Assembly: GCA_023459875.1 (NCBI GenBank)
Contig: JAEWRY010000006.1
Span: forward strand, 1-62,005
Reading direction: 5' to 3'
Source: Bacillota bacterium
GTDB lineage: Bacteria; Bacillota; Clostridia; Oscillospirales; Oscillospiraceae
DNA length: 62,005 nucleotides
In this document: one piece after another, positions 7,385 to 14,478 of the stretch
How positions within the stretch are numbered: the first letter of the stretch is position 1
Layout of the letters: every line of letters begins with the position of its first letter
Program-made: the position numbers and the translations under genes
The notes under the pieces: generated by a model
What the model was told of the DNA's origin: nothing
Databases searched by the model: none
The model's input: only the letters and a program-made list of their open reading frames with translations

Positions 7385-8944
7385 ATGAGCGGAGATACCA
7401 TGCAAATTTTTATCACCATGAGTCTGTATATTTTAGTGGTGATCGGGATTGGCCTTTTCTTTGCTAAGCGCGCCAATCAGAATTCGGAGAACTATTTCCT
7501 CGGCGGCAGAAGCCTTGGACCCTGGATCGCGGCTATGAGCGCCGAAGCGTCCGACATGAGCGGCTGGCTGCTCATGGGTCTGCCCGGCGTCGCCTACTGG
7601 TGCGGCCTGGCGGACGCGGCCTGGACGGCCATCGGGCTTGCCATCGGCACCTACATAAACTGGCTGATCGTATCCAAGCGTCTGCGCCGCTATTCGGCGG
7701 TGGCGGGAAACGCCATCACCATCCCCGATTATTTCAGCAACCGTTTCCGCGACAGCAAAAAGATCCTTATGACCATCGCCGCGGTTTTCATCCTTATTTT
7801 CTTTACGGTTTATGCGTCCAGCTGCTTCGTGACCTGCGGCAAGCTGTTCAGCACCCTCTTTGGCTTTAGTTACCGCAGCATGATGATTTCCGGCGCGGTG
7901 TTTGTCATAGTCTATACATTTTTGGGCGGCTTCCTTGCCGAGAGCACTTCGGATTTTATGCAGAGCATTGTGATGATTTTCGCCCTTGTCACCATACTGA
8001 TTGCTTCTACCGTTGCCGCGGGAGGCCCCTCTCAGATTATTGAGAATATCGGAAACATTCCCGGTTTTCTGCAGTTCTTCGGTATCGCGCAGCCGGCCCT
8101 CGAAAATGGCGCCCAGCAAATCAGCGGCGGCGTTGCCGTGTTCAAGGAGGCCGGAAGCTACGGCCTGCTCACCATCCTATCCACCATGTCCTGGGGCCTG
8201 GGCTATTTTGGAATGCCCCAGGTTCTCCTCCGGTTTATGGCCATCCGCAAGGTGGACGAGCTGAAGAAATCAAGGCGCATCGCCACCGTCTGGGTCGTCA
8301 TTTCCATGACGTCCGCCGTGATCATCGGACTTGTGGGCAGAGCCTTGTATCCCACCGCCCTTGCCACCTCCAGCGCCTCGGAAAACGTCTTTATCCTTCT
8401 GTCCCAGAGCCTGCTGCCGCCCCTTTTCGCGGGGCTTGTCATGGCCGGAATCCTGGCCGCAACCATCAGCTCCTCCGACTCTTATCTGCTCATCGCCTCC
8501 TCGGCGGTTGCCAAGAATATTTTCCAGGGAATCATCAAGAAGGACGCCACGGAGAATCAGGTCATGACGCTCTCGCGCATCACGCTGATTGCGATTTCCA
8601 TCATTGGCATGCTCATCGCTTTGGATGAGAGCAGCGTTATTTTTAAAATCGTCTCCTTCGCCTGGGCCGGCTTCGGAGCCACCTTCGGCCCCATCATGCT
8701 CTTCTCCCTCTTCTGGAAGCGTACCAATCTGCAGGGCGCCATCGCCGGAATGCTTGCGGGCGGAATCAGCGTGTTTGTTTGGAAGCTTCTCATCCGGCCC
8801 ATGGGGGGCGTCTTGGGAATTTACGAGTTGATGCCGGCATTCCTGATTTCCTGCCTCTTTATCGTGGTGGTCTCTCTGATGACCGAGGAGCCTTCGGAGG
8901 AAATCCAGAAGGAATTCGAGCTGTCCAAGACCTACGAATTTTAA
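7385..8944 (+). CDS. putP: sodium/proline symporter (PutP/SSS family)
   Basis: This is a sodium-coupled solute carrier of the SSS family, most like proline permease PutP. It has about 13 membrane helices. Family marks include GGRSLGPWIAAMSAEASDMSG near the N-terminus, GLPGVAYWCG, and the TISSSDSYLLIASS block near residue 370, which lines the sodium site in this family. I start it at ATG 7385, after GGGGGAAT, rather than at the upstream in-frame ATG at 7349, which has no ribosome site. That gives 519 residues, typical of PutP. It has its own promoter and terminator. Proline is the likely substrate but related solutes are possible. Confidence 0.88.
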   Translation: MSGDTMQIFITMSLYILVVIGIGLFFAKRANQNSENYFLGGRSLGPWIAAMSAEASDMSGWLLMGLPGVAYWCGLADAAWTAIGLAIGTYINWLIVSKRLRRYSAVAGNAITIPDYFSNRFRDSKKILMTIAAVFILIFFTVYASSCFVTCGKLFSTLFGFSYRSMMISGAVFVIVYTFLGGFLAESTSDFMQSIVMIFALVTILIASTVAAGGPSQIIENIGNIPGFLQFFGIAQPALENGAQQISGGVAVFKEAGSYGLLTILSTMSWGLGYFGMPQVLLRFMAIRKVDELKKSRRIATVWVVISMTSAVIIGLVGRALYPTALATSSASENVFILLSQSLLPPLFAGLVMAGILAATISSSDSYLLIASSAVAKNIFQGIIKKDATENQVMTLSRITLIAISIIGMLIALDESSVIFKIVSFAWAGFGATFGPIMLFSLFWKRTNLQGAIAGMLAGGISVFVWKLLIRPMGGVLGIYELMPAFLISCLFIVVVSLMTEEPSEEIQKEFELSKTYEF

Positions 8945-8958
8945 TACGCATCGAAAAG

Positions 8959-8996
8959 CGCCCGGGAATGATTTTTTCATCATTCCCGGGCGTTTT
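8959..8996 (+). terminator. terminator of putP
   Basis: CGCCCGGGAATGAT (8959-8972) pairs perfectly with ATCATTCCCGGGCG (8979-8992) and is followed by TTTT. There is an A run on the left, so it may work in both directions. Confidence 0.9.
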
Positions 8997-8999
8997 GTC

Positions 9000-9027
9000 T
9001 TGTCATTTTTTTCATATGTGCTATAAT
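9000..9027 (+). promoter_or_regulatory. promoter of the MBL-fold gene
   Basis: TTGTCA (9000-9005) and TATAAT (9022-9027) with a 16-base spacer lie 37 bases before the start codon. Confidence 0.65.
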
Positions 9028-9064
9028 AAAAAATTAAATTTACGTTAAAAGCGGAAGTGAAACT

Positions 9065-9946
9065 ATGTTTGAATTGGTTCAGGTGGGGGAGAAGAGCTAT
9101 TATATCGAAAGCCCCGCCAAAATCGGCGTCTACCAGGCAAACGAAAAGGACGTCTATCTGATTGACAGCGGCAACGACAAGGATGCCGGGCGGAAGGTTC
9201 GCAAAATACTGGACGAGAATGGGTGGAGCTTAAAGGCGATTATCAATACCCACTCCAATGCGGACCACATCGGCGGCAACCGCTACCTGCAGCAGCAGAC
9301 CGGCTGCAAGGTTTACGCCGGCGGGATGGAAGCGGCCTTTACCAGACACCCTATCTTGGAGGGTTCCTTCCTTTACGGCGGATACCCGTGCAGGGATCTG
9401 CGGCATAAGTTCCTGCTCGCCCAGGAGAGCGACGTTCTGGATTTTTCGGACGAGAGCTTTCCGAAAGAACTGGAGATCATTCCCCTGCCGGGGCATTTTC
9501 TTGACATGGTCGGAATCCGCACACCTGACAATACCGTATTTCTGGCCGACTGCGTTTCCAGTCCCACGACGCTGGAAAAATATCGGATTTCCTTTATCTA
9601 CAACGTAAAGGCTTACCTGGAGACCCTGGATAAAGCGGAGACGATGCGGGCAAATGTGTTCGTCCCCTCACACGCCCAAGCGGCCAAGGACATGAAAGAG
9701 CTGGTCCGCCTCAACAGGCAGAGCGTGCACGAGATCGCCCAAATGCTCCTCTCCTTCCTGAACTGTCCCGTCATCACCGAGGAAATCATAAAAAAGGTCT
9801 TTGACGAATACAGCCTTGAGATGAATTTCGAGCAGTACGTACTGGTGGGCAGCACCATCCGCTCCTATCTCTCCTGGCTCAGGGACACGGGGAAAATCGA
9901 GGCGGTTTTTAAGGGCAACCAGCTTTTGTGGCAGCGCCTCGGGTAA
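9065..9946 (+). CDS. MBL-fold metallo-hydrolase
   Basis: The 293-residue protein has a beta-lactamase-fold hydrolase domain in the first ~200 residues. The metal motif reads THSNADHIGG, so the second His of the usual HxHxDH is Asn. The later ligands are present: His in PLPGHFLDM, Asp in FLADCV, and His in PSHAQA. The HSNADH variant recurs in a group of clostridial MBL proteins as far as I recall, so it may be a subfamily trait rather than a defect. A C-terminal helical and winged-helix-like part (about 215-293) follows. The gene stands alone. The substrate is unknown; a thioester or other hydrolase is possible. Confidence 0.8.
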   Translation: MFELVQVGEKSYYIESPAKIGVYQANEKDVYLIDSGNDKDAGRKVRKILDENGWSLKAIINTHSNADHIGGNRYLQQQTGCKVYAGGMEAAFTRHPILEGSFLYGGYPCRDLRHKFLLAQESDVLDFSDESFPKELEIIPLPGHFLDMVGIRTPDNTVFLADCVSSPTTLEKYRISFIYNVKAYLETLDKAETMRANVFVPSHAQAAKDMKELVRLNRQSVHEIAQMLLSFLNCPVITEEIIKKVFDEYSLEMNFEQYVLVGSTIRSYLSWLRDTGKIEAVFKGNQLLWQRLG

Positions 9947-10135
9947 ACGCATAGACTGTGCCGATATAGGTGCCGAAGGCTCTGAAACGGCAGAAAAACG
10001 CGGACCGGGGTCTATAAAAGACGCTCGTGGGATTATCCATATAATTACATACAATGCCATTTTTGAAATGAAGCGACTGATGGCCGCGCCCGTTATTCAT
10101 ATTAAGAATAAAGTGTATGATTTTCATATATGCTC

Positions 10136-10163
10136 TTGACATTTTCTCAAAAATAACTACATT
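10136..10163 (+). promoter_or_regulatory. promoter of the ATP-grasp/kamA operon
   Basis: TTGACA (10136-10141) with TACATT (10158-10163) 16 bases on. A small hairpin, GATGA-CAAA-TCATC, follows before the gene. The 190 bases to the left, back to the MBL gene, show no gene. Confidence 0.55.
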
Positions 10164-10192
10164 ATAGGGTGATGACAAATCATCGAAATTGA

Positions 10193-11254
10193 ATGCAGAA
10201 AGCTCGTGATGTTTTGGATGAACGTAATTCCGATGTGCCCCTCCCTCCTCCCCGAATAATCGGTATTATTTATAACTTAAAAAAAGGCTCACACAGCGCT
10301 GATGTTCCCGATATTGAAGCCGAGTATGACAACTTTGATACCGTGCTGTCCATTAAACGCGCACTGGAAGGCGGCGGTTTCACGGTCGCTTTGCTGGAAG
10401 CGGACGCCGCCTTGCCCGAAAAACTCAGTAAGACCGCAATTGATCTTGCGTTTAATATCGCCGAAGGAACAAAGGGCAGGGGACGGGAAGCACAGATCCC
10501 GGCGCTGCTCAACATGCTTGGCATCCCGTTTGTCGGTTCCGATGAAACGACTCTTTGCCTGGCACTGGACAAAGCGCTGACCAAACGCCTGGTCGCCTCC
10601 TATCACATCCGTACGCCCAGATATGAGGTGATCAAAAAGGATGAGCCGCTCAATATAAAGAGCAGACATTTTCCCGTGATTGTGAAGCCCAACGCCGAAG
10701 GTTCCAGCAAAGGAATCTCTGAGATCAGCATCGTCTCTTCCAGGGAGGAGCTCAGGGCGCTTGCCAAGCGGAACATCGGGCTCTACGGAGGAGATATGCT
10801 TGCCGAGGAATATATCGAAGGCCGGGAATTTACCGTAGGGATTCTTGGTAACGGCAAAGAAACCCGCGTGTTTCCCCCCATGGAGATTATTTTTCAGAAG
10901 GAAACCCAGGGCAGCTACCACGTTTACAGCTATCCGGTGAAGCAGGACTACAAAAATTATGTTACTTACTCCTGTCCCGCCGGGCTCTCGGAAAGGGAGC
11001 TTCAGGAAATGACCGCGGCCGCCCGGCGGATTTATGAAATCCTGGGCTGCCGGGACTTTGCCCGGATGGATTTCCGGATGTCCCAAGATGGAAAGATTTA
11101 TTTTATCGAAGTGAACCCCCTGCCGGGACTCGCTCCGAATTACAGCGACTATCCGATGCTTGCTGAATTTTGCGGCACAGACTACGACACCCTTGTCCTG
11201 AGCGTCCTGAACGCCGCCATCAAGCGCCTGTCGCTGGAAAGAAATGCGGGGTGA
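10193..11254 (+). CDS. D-Ala-D-Ala-ligase-like ATP-grasp protein
   Basis: The 353-residue protein has the three-domain ATP-grasp fold. It has DLAFNIAEGTKGRGREAQIP, matching the DlaFN-EG-GE block of Ddl enzymes, then VIVKPNAEGSSKGI for the nucleotide-binding loop, and a metal-binding end FARMDFR...YFIEVNPLPGLAP. It would join an amino acid carboxylate to another amine via an acyl phosphate. It is probably not the housekeeping Ddl: the metal motif reads EVNPLPGLAPNYSDYP rather than EVNT-PG, and it is coupled to a radical-SAM aminomutase 6 bases downstream. I infer a peptide-like ligase acting on the aminomutase product. The ATG lacks a clear ribosome site, so the start is uncertain. Confidence 0.8.
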   Translation: MQKARDVLDERNSDVPLPPPRIIGIIYNLKKGSHSADVPDIEAEYDNFDTVLSIKRALEGGGFTVALLEADAALPEKLSKTAIDLAFNIAEGTKGRGREAQIPALLNMLGIPFVGSDETTLCLALDKALTKRLVASYHIRTPRYEVIKKDEPLNIKSRHFPVIVKPNAEGSSKGISEISIVSSREELRALAKRNIGLYGGDMLAEEYIEGREFTVGILGNGKETRVFPPMEIIFQKETQGSYHVYSYPVKQDYKNYVTYSCPAGLSERELQEMTAAARRIYEILGCRDFARMDFRMSQDGKIYFIEVNPLPGLAPNYSDYPMLAEFCGTDYDTLVLSVLNAAIKRLSLERNAG

Positions 11255-11260
11255 CGCGGC

Positions 11261-12364
11261 TTGATTAAGTGTGATGATTATTCCGCCCGATATGCGGGCT
11301 GGAACGACTGGAAATGGCAGTTTGCCAACCGGATTACCAATGTGGAAGCCCTCGCCAAGGTCCTCGACCTGACCGAGCAGGAAAAATCGGACATCGACAA
11401 ATGCCTTCATTCCTTCCGGATGGCCATAACCCCTTATTATGCGTCTCTCATTAAACCGGGTGACAAAAACGACCCCGTCCGCCGTCAGTCCGTGCCCTCC
11501 ATTGAGGAGACCGCCCCCTGCGAATTTGACCTCTCCGATCCGCTCAACGAATTGGGAGACAGCCCGGTGCCCCATATTGTCCACCGCTATCCCGACCGGG
11601 TGCTGTTTTTGGTCACCTATAAGTGCTCCATGTACTGCCGCCACTGCACGAGAAGACGCACCGTGGGGGAAGAGGACCGGATTATCACCGGCAAGGAGAC
11701 AAAGTGCGCTCTTGATTATATCCGCGAGCACCCGGAGATCCGCGACGTGCTGATTTCCGGCGGCGACCCGCTTGTGATGAGCACCGAAAAGCTGGAGAGC
11801 ATCATTTCCGGCCTGCGCGCCATTCCTCACGTGGACATCATCAGAATCGGAACCCGCGTACCGGTGGTCATGCCGATGCGGATCACAGATGAGCTTCTGG
11901 CGATGCTGAAGAAGTACCAGCCCATCTGGATCAACACCCACTTTAACCACCCGAACGAAATTACTCCCGATTCCGCCCGCGCCTGCGCCGCCATTGTGGA
12001 TGCCGGCATTCCCCTGGGGAACCAGAGCGTGCTGCTGCGGGGCGTGAACGACAATGTCGAGACTATGAAAAAGCTGCTTCTGGGCTTAGTCCATATGCGG
12101 GTCCGTCCCTATTATCTCTACCAGTGCGACTTGAGCCGCGGCATCTCCCATTTCCGCACGAAGGTTGAAACGGGGATCGACATCATGCACCACCTCACCG
12201 GTTATATTTCCGGATACGCCGTACCGAAATACGTGATCGACGCCCCGGGCGGCGGCGGTAAAATCCCCATCAATTACGAGTACGTCATCAGCCGGGACGA
12301 CAAAGAGGTCGTCATGGAAAATTATCGTGGCGAGCGGTATACCTATCCGCAGCCCACGGAATAA
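11261..12364 (+). CDS. kamA: lysine 2,3-aminomutase family radical SAM enzyme (KamA)
   Basis: This PLP- and radical-SAM-dependent enzyme moves the alpha-amino group of lysine to the beta carbon. The cluster motif YKCSMYCRHC (C-x3-C-x2-C) is present near residues 125-135, with GGDPL after it. The PLP lysine block IDAPGGGGKIPI and QCDLSRGISHFRT are intact. The Asp in CDLS and the one in IDAP correspond to the residues that bind the lysine side chain in clostridial KamA, so lysine is the likely substrate. At 367 residues it is shorter than the ~416 of C. subterminale KamA. The TTG start at 11261 follows GGGGTGA, which overlaps the stop of the upstream ligase gene. EpmB-type EF-P modification is the main alternative. 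Confidence 0.87.
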   Translation: MIKCDDYSARYAGWNDWKWQFANRITNVEALAKVLDLTEQEKSDIDKCLHSFRMAITPYYASLIKPGDKNDPVRRQSVPSIEETAPCEFDLSDPLNELGDSPVPHIVHRYPDRVLFLVTYKCSMYCRHCTRRRTVGEEDRIITGKETKCALDYIREHPEIRDVLISGGDPLVMSTEKLESIISGLRAIPHVDIIRIGTRVPVVMPMRITDELLAMLKKYQPIWINTHFNHPNEITPDSARACAAIVDAGIPLGNQSVLLRGVNDNVETMKKLLLGLVHMRVRPYYLYQCDLSRGISHFRTKVETGIDIMHHLTGYISGYAVPKYVIDAPGGGGKIPINYEYVISRDDKEVVMENYRGERYTYPQPTE

Positions 12365-12370
12365 AAGAAC

Positions 12371-12412
12371 AAAAAAGCGCCCGAAACCGCCTGGTTTCGG
12401 GCGCTTTATTTC
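12371..12412. terminator. bidirectional terminator between kamA and the HTH gene
   Basis: AAAGCGCCCGAAACC (12374-12388) pairs perfectly with GGTTTCGGGCGCTTT (12393-12407) around a GCCT loop, with A and T runs on the two sides. It serves both convergent genes. Confidence 0.92.
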
Positions 12413-13951
12413 TTATTCCTCCAACTGCAGGATCCTTTCATTCAGCACTGCAATGACGCTGGTTTTTTCGGCATTCCGCGCCGGTACGCCGGCGACTGTC
12501 TGCCGGACATATTCTCCGAAGGCGGCGAGCATGCCCGGCTCGGTGATTTCCAAAGTGGCGAACGGTTCAATGGCGTTGACAATCATTGAGCGGCAGCCGG
12601 GCTTTGTATAAATGCTGACCGGCGTGACAGGCGGATGATCCAGCAAAACCACCTGATAGCGCGGATACCGTTTCAGTAGCACCACCGTCTGCCGGAGATG
12701 CATGGCATATTCCTTTGCCGTATAACACAGCTCTCCGCCGGAAAACAAAACAGCAAACGGGATCTTCACCTTCCCGTCCTTCGCATTCCTGAACTCGCTG
12801 AGCCATATGACGTCGGTAACGCTGCAGTTTTCCATCATGGCCGCAGCCGAGGCGATTTGACACTCAAAGCTTGTATGGAAGTCCCGGGCCAGCGGATCGT
12901 ATCTGATCCGGCGGAAAATGCTGTCCAGCAGCTCGGAGGGGACCGTTCGGGCCGGAAGAACGCTGTTTATGCAGATTCCCTCCGCCAGAATGGACTCAAA
13001 ATCGACCATGTTTTGCCACAGAGGTTTTTTCAGATCTATGCTGCGGGGGATCAACATGGGGCTGCAGAGGGCCTGATAGTCGGCGAATTCGCCCGAAAAA
13101 GCGCTGATGGATTTCTTCTCCATCGTGAGAAAGGTGATCCGGCTCTCTCTTCGCGATCCCACCGAACTTGAAACCAGGGCGATGTGACCGGGGACCACTA
13201 TGATCGTTCGATGATGGATATTGTCCCGAAGCCATGGATAATAATACTGATGTACCTTGCCCGACAGATAGACGGGAAGCCAAAGAGAGACAAAATTCAA
13301 AGCAACGTCAATATTTGTAACGGGGGACTGTATGAGCTGCACCGCACAGCCCTTCTGCGCAAGCTGTATCAGCGAGGCGGCACACTGCCTGGATAAGTCC
13401 GAGTCCTCAAGATACCAGCAGCAATCCTCGTCACTGGCGATCAGGACAAGACAGGGCTTCTTCAGCTCCGTGAGATAAGAGAAGAGGTCGCGAAGCGCCT
13501 GACGCTTGCCCACGTTGCCGTAGTAGGCGAAGAATTTATTGACATCCCTTCCTTCCGCCTGTGAAAAAGGAACGCTCAGGGAGGAAGAGAATTCCGTGAG
13601 GCTGACTTCCTCGCCGTTCTGGGGAGAATGTACGTCAAGGACCGTATGCCCGGGGCTTTGACTGGACAGCCATGCGGTCAGTACGTCGGTGAGCACTGAC
13701 TCGCCGGGCTGGGATTTGAGACGAGTGTCTTTGATCAGTTCATACAGGGCAAAACATCGGTAGTCGGTCATACATTTTTTGGAGAAAAACGCGGCTATTT
13801 CTCTCACTGAGCTGGAATTATGCGGAATCCCGCGGACTCCCCTGCGCATACGGCTTACTTGCGCAGGGTCTATTTTTACTGCCCTGGCAAGCGCGATATT
13901 TGTCGTATCCGTGAGACTCAGAAGGGAACTGAGCTTTTCAGCAAAATTCAA
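12413..13951 (-). CDS. HTH-containing protein of unknown function
   Basis: The first ~70 residues look like a lambda-repressor-type helix-turn-helix: NFAEKLSSLLSL, then NIALARAVKIDPAQVSRMRRG. The remaining ~440 residues match no domain I recognise. They mix alpha and beta segments without clear membrane helices. I place the start at TTG 13951 (512 residues) because GGGGTGAT lies 4 to 8 bases upstream. The frame extends to an ATG at 14005, but that has no ribosome site and overlaps the operator. A dense palindrome cluster directly upstream suggests autoregulation. The long C-terminal part may sense a ligand. Confidence 0.75.
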   Translation of the reverse strand: MNFAEKLSSLLSLTDTTNIALARAVKIDPAQVSRMRRGVRGIPHNSSSVREIAAFFSKKCMTDYRCFALYELIKDTRLKSQPGESVLTDVLTAWLSSQSPGHTVLDVHSPQNGEEVSLTEFSSSLSVPFSQAEGRDVNKFFAYYGNVGKRQALRDLFSYLTELKKPCLVLIASDEDCCWYLEDSDLSRQCAASLIQLAQKGCAVQLIQSPVTNIDVALNFVSLWLPVYLSGKVHQYYYPWLRDNIHHRTIIVVPGHIALVSSSVGSRRESRITFLTMEKKSISAFSGEFADYQALCSPMLIPRSIDLKKPLWQNMVDFESILAEGICINSVLPARTVPSELLDSIFRRIRYDPLARDFHTSFECQIASAAAMMENCSVTDVIWLSEFRNAKDGKVKIPFAVLFSGGELCYTAKEYAMHLRQTVVLLKRYPRYQVVLLDHPPVTPVSIYTKPGCRSMIVNAIEPFATLEITEPGMLAAFGEYVRQTVAGVPARNAEKTSVIAVLNERILQLEE

Positions 13952-14007
13952 CGTGATCACCCCGCGTTTGGCCAACAAATTCAATACAAAAAAATGCAAT
14001 TTCATAA

Positions 14008-14048
14008 AGTGGCAATCTTATTGCCATTAAAATGGCATTGTCACTTCC
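14008..14048. promoter_or_regulatory. nested palindromic operator
   Basis: Two small palindromes (GGCAAT-N4-like arms at 14012-14026 and TGCCATT/AATGGCA at 14023-14038) are nested in a larger imperfect one, AAGTGGCAAT (14008-14017) against ATTGTCACTT (14039-14048), with one mismatch. GGCAAT-type half-sites thus occur four times in 41 bases just upstream of the HTH gene. Confidence 0.6.
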
Positions 14049-14261
14049 TGAAAATCCCTTTACATTTTGACGAATTTCGGCTAATATTGTAACTATAAGT
14101 CGAAAAATGGTACATCAACAGTATATCTTGTATCCATAAGAACGGCAATAGGGAACCTGTATATTCTTGGGTAAACCTGCTTAAGCATCGGCAGATTACG
14201 TTTTTTGGGAAAAACCGTCTGTAATTCAGCGGAGAAACCTGCCGGTTATAGTTGTAAAACG
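14049..14261. other. AT-rich leader region left of the GGDEF-EAL gene
   Basis: I see no gene here. Several short imperfect inverted repeats occur, for example GATTAC near 14186 against GTAATT near 14221, and AACCTG recurs three times between 14155 and 14251. This could be the start of a structured leader, but it does not match the cyclic-di-GMP riboswitch motifs I know. Confidence 0.3.
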
Positions 14262-14306
14262 TAAGCAGGGTAACCTTAAGCAAGGGAAGCCTGCTTATTA
14301 TTTTTG
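14262..14306 (+). terminator. terminator-like hairpin upstream of the GGDEF-EAL gene
   Basis: TAAGCAGG (14262-14269) pairs with CCTGCTTA (14290-14297), with an inner CTT/AAG stem, and is followed by TTATTTTT. It lies upstream of a small open frame and the signalling gene, so it could be a leader attenuator or the end of a short transcript. Confidence 0.5.
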
Positions 14307-14319
14307 CAGGAAGGAATGG

Positions 14320-14478
14320 ATGAACAAAGAATATCTGCAGGTTTCTATAACGGAATCAACTTTCACAGAAAATTGGACTTCCATGCAACCGAAAAACTAT
14401 TTTTGGACGATATTTATTCCCGCAGGACGGCGGGAATGCCGTTTTGGACGTTTCCCCTCTGCGGAAGGCTGTGATTGA
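14320..14478 (+). CDS. small 52-residue open frame upstream of the GGDEF-EAL gene
   Basis: An ATG at 14320 follows AGGAAGGA and opens a 52-codon frame (MNKEYLQVSITESTF...FPSAEGCD). Its TGA (14476-14478) touches the ATG of the next gene, which would allow translational coupling. The sequence has no recognisable family, signal peptide or membrane helix. It may be a leader peptide or a short regulatory protein. The good ribosome site and the exact stop-start abutment argue for translation, but chance remains possible. Confidence 0.35.
   Translation: MNKEYLQVSITESTFTENWTSMQPKNYFWTIFIPAGRRECRFGRFPSAEGCD

Noticed and set aside
10193..11254. housekeeping D-Ala-D-Ala ligase (ddl)
   Set aside because: The metal-binding block is altered and the partner gene is a radical-SAM aminomutase; the gene is far from the dcw cluster. 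I keep it as Ddl-like only.
10289..11950. 553-codon leftward open frame opposite the ATP-grasp and kamA genes
   Set aside because: It is the antisense of two clear genes with GC-rich third positions, spans both without a ribosome site, and encodes no recognisable protein.
14049..14310. cyclic-di-GMP riboswitch upstream of the GGDEF-EAL gene
   Set aside because: I looked for the GEMM-I blocks (GGCAAACC, GACGCAAAGCC, GGGTTGCC-like) and the GEMM-II pseudoknot pattern and found neither. A structured leader remains possible.
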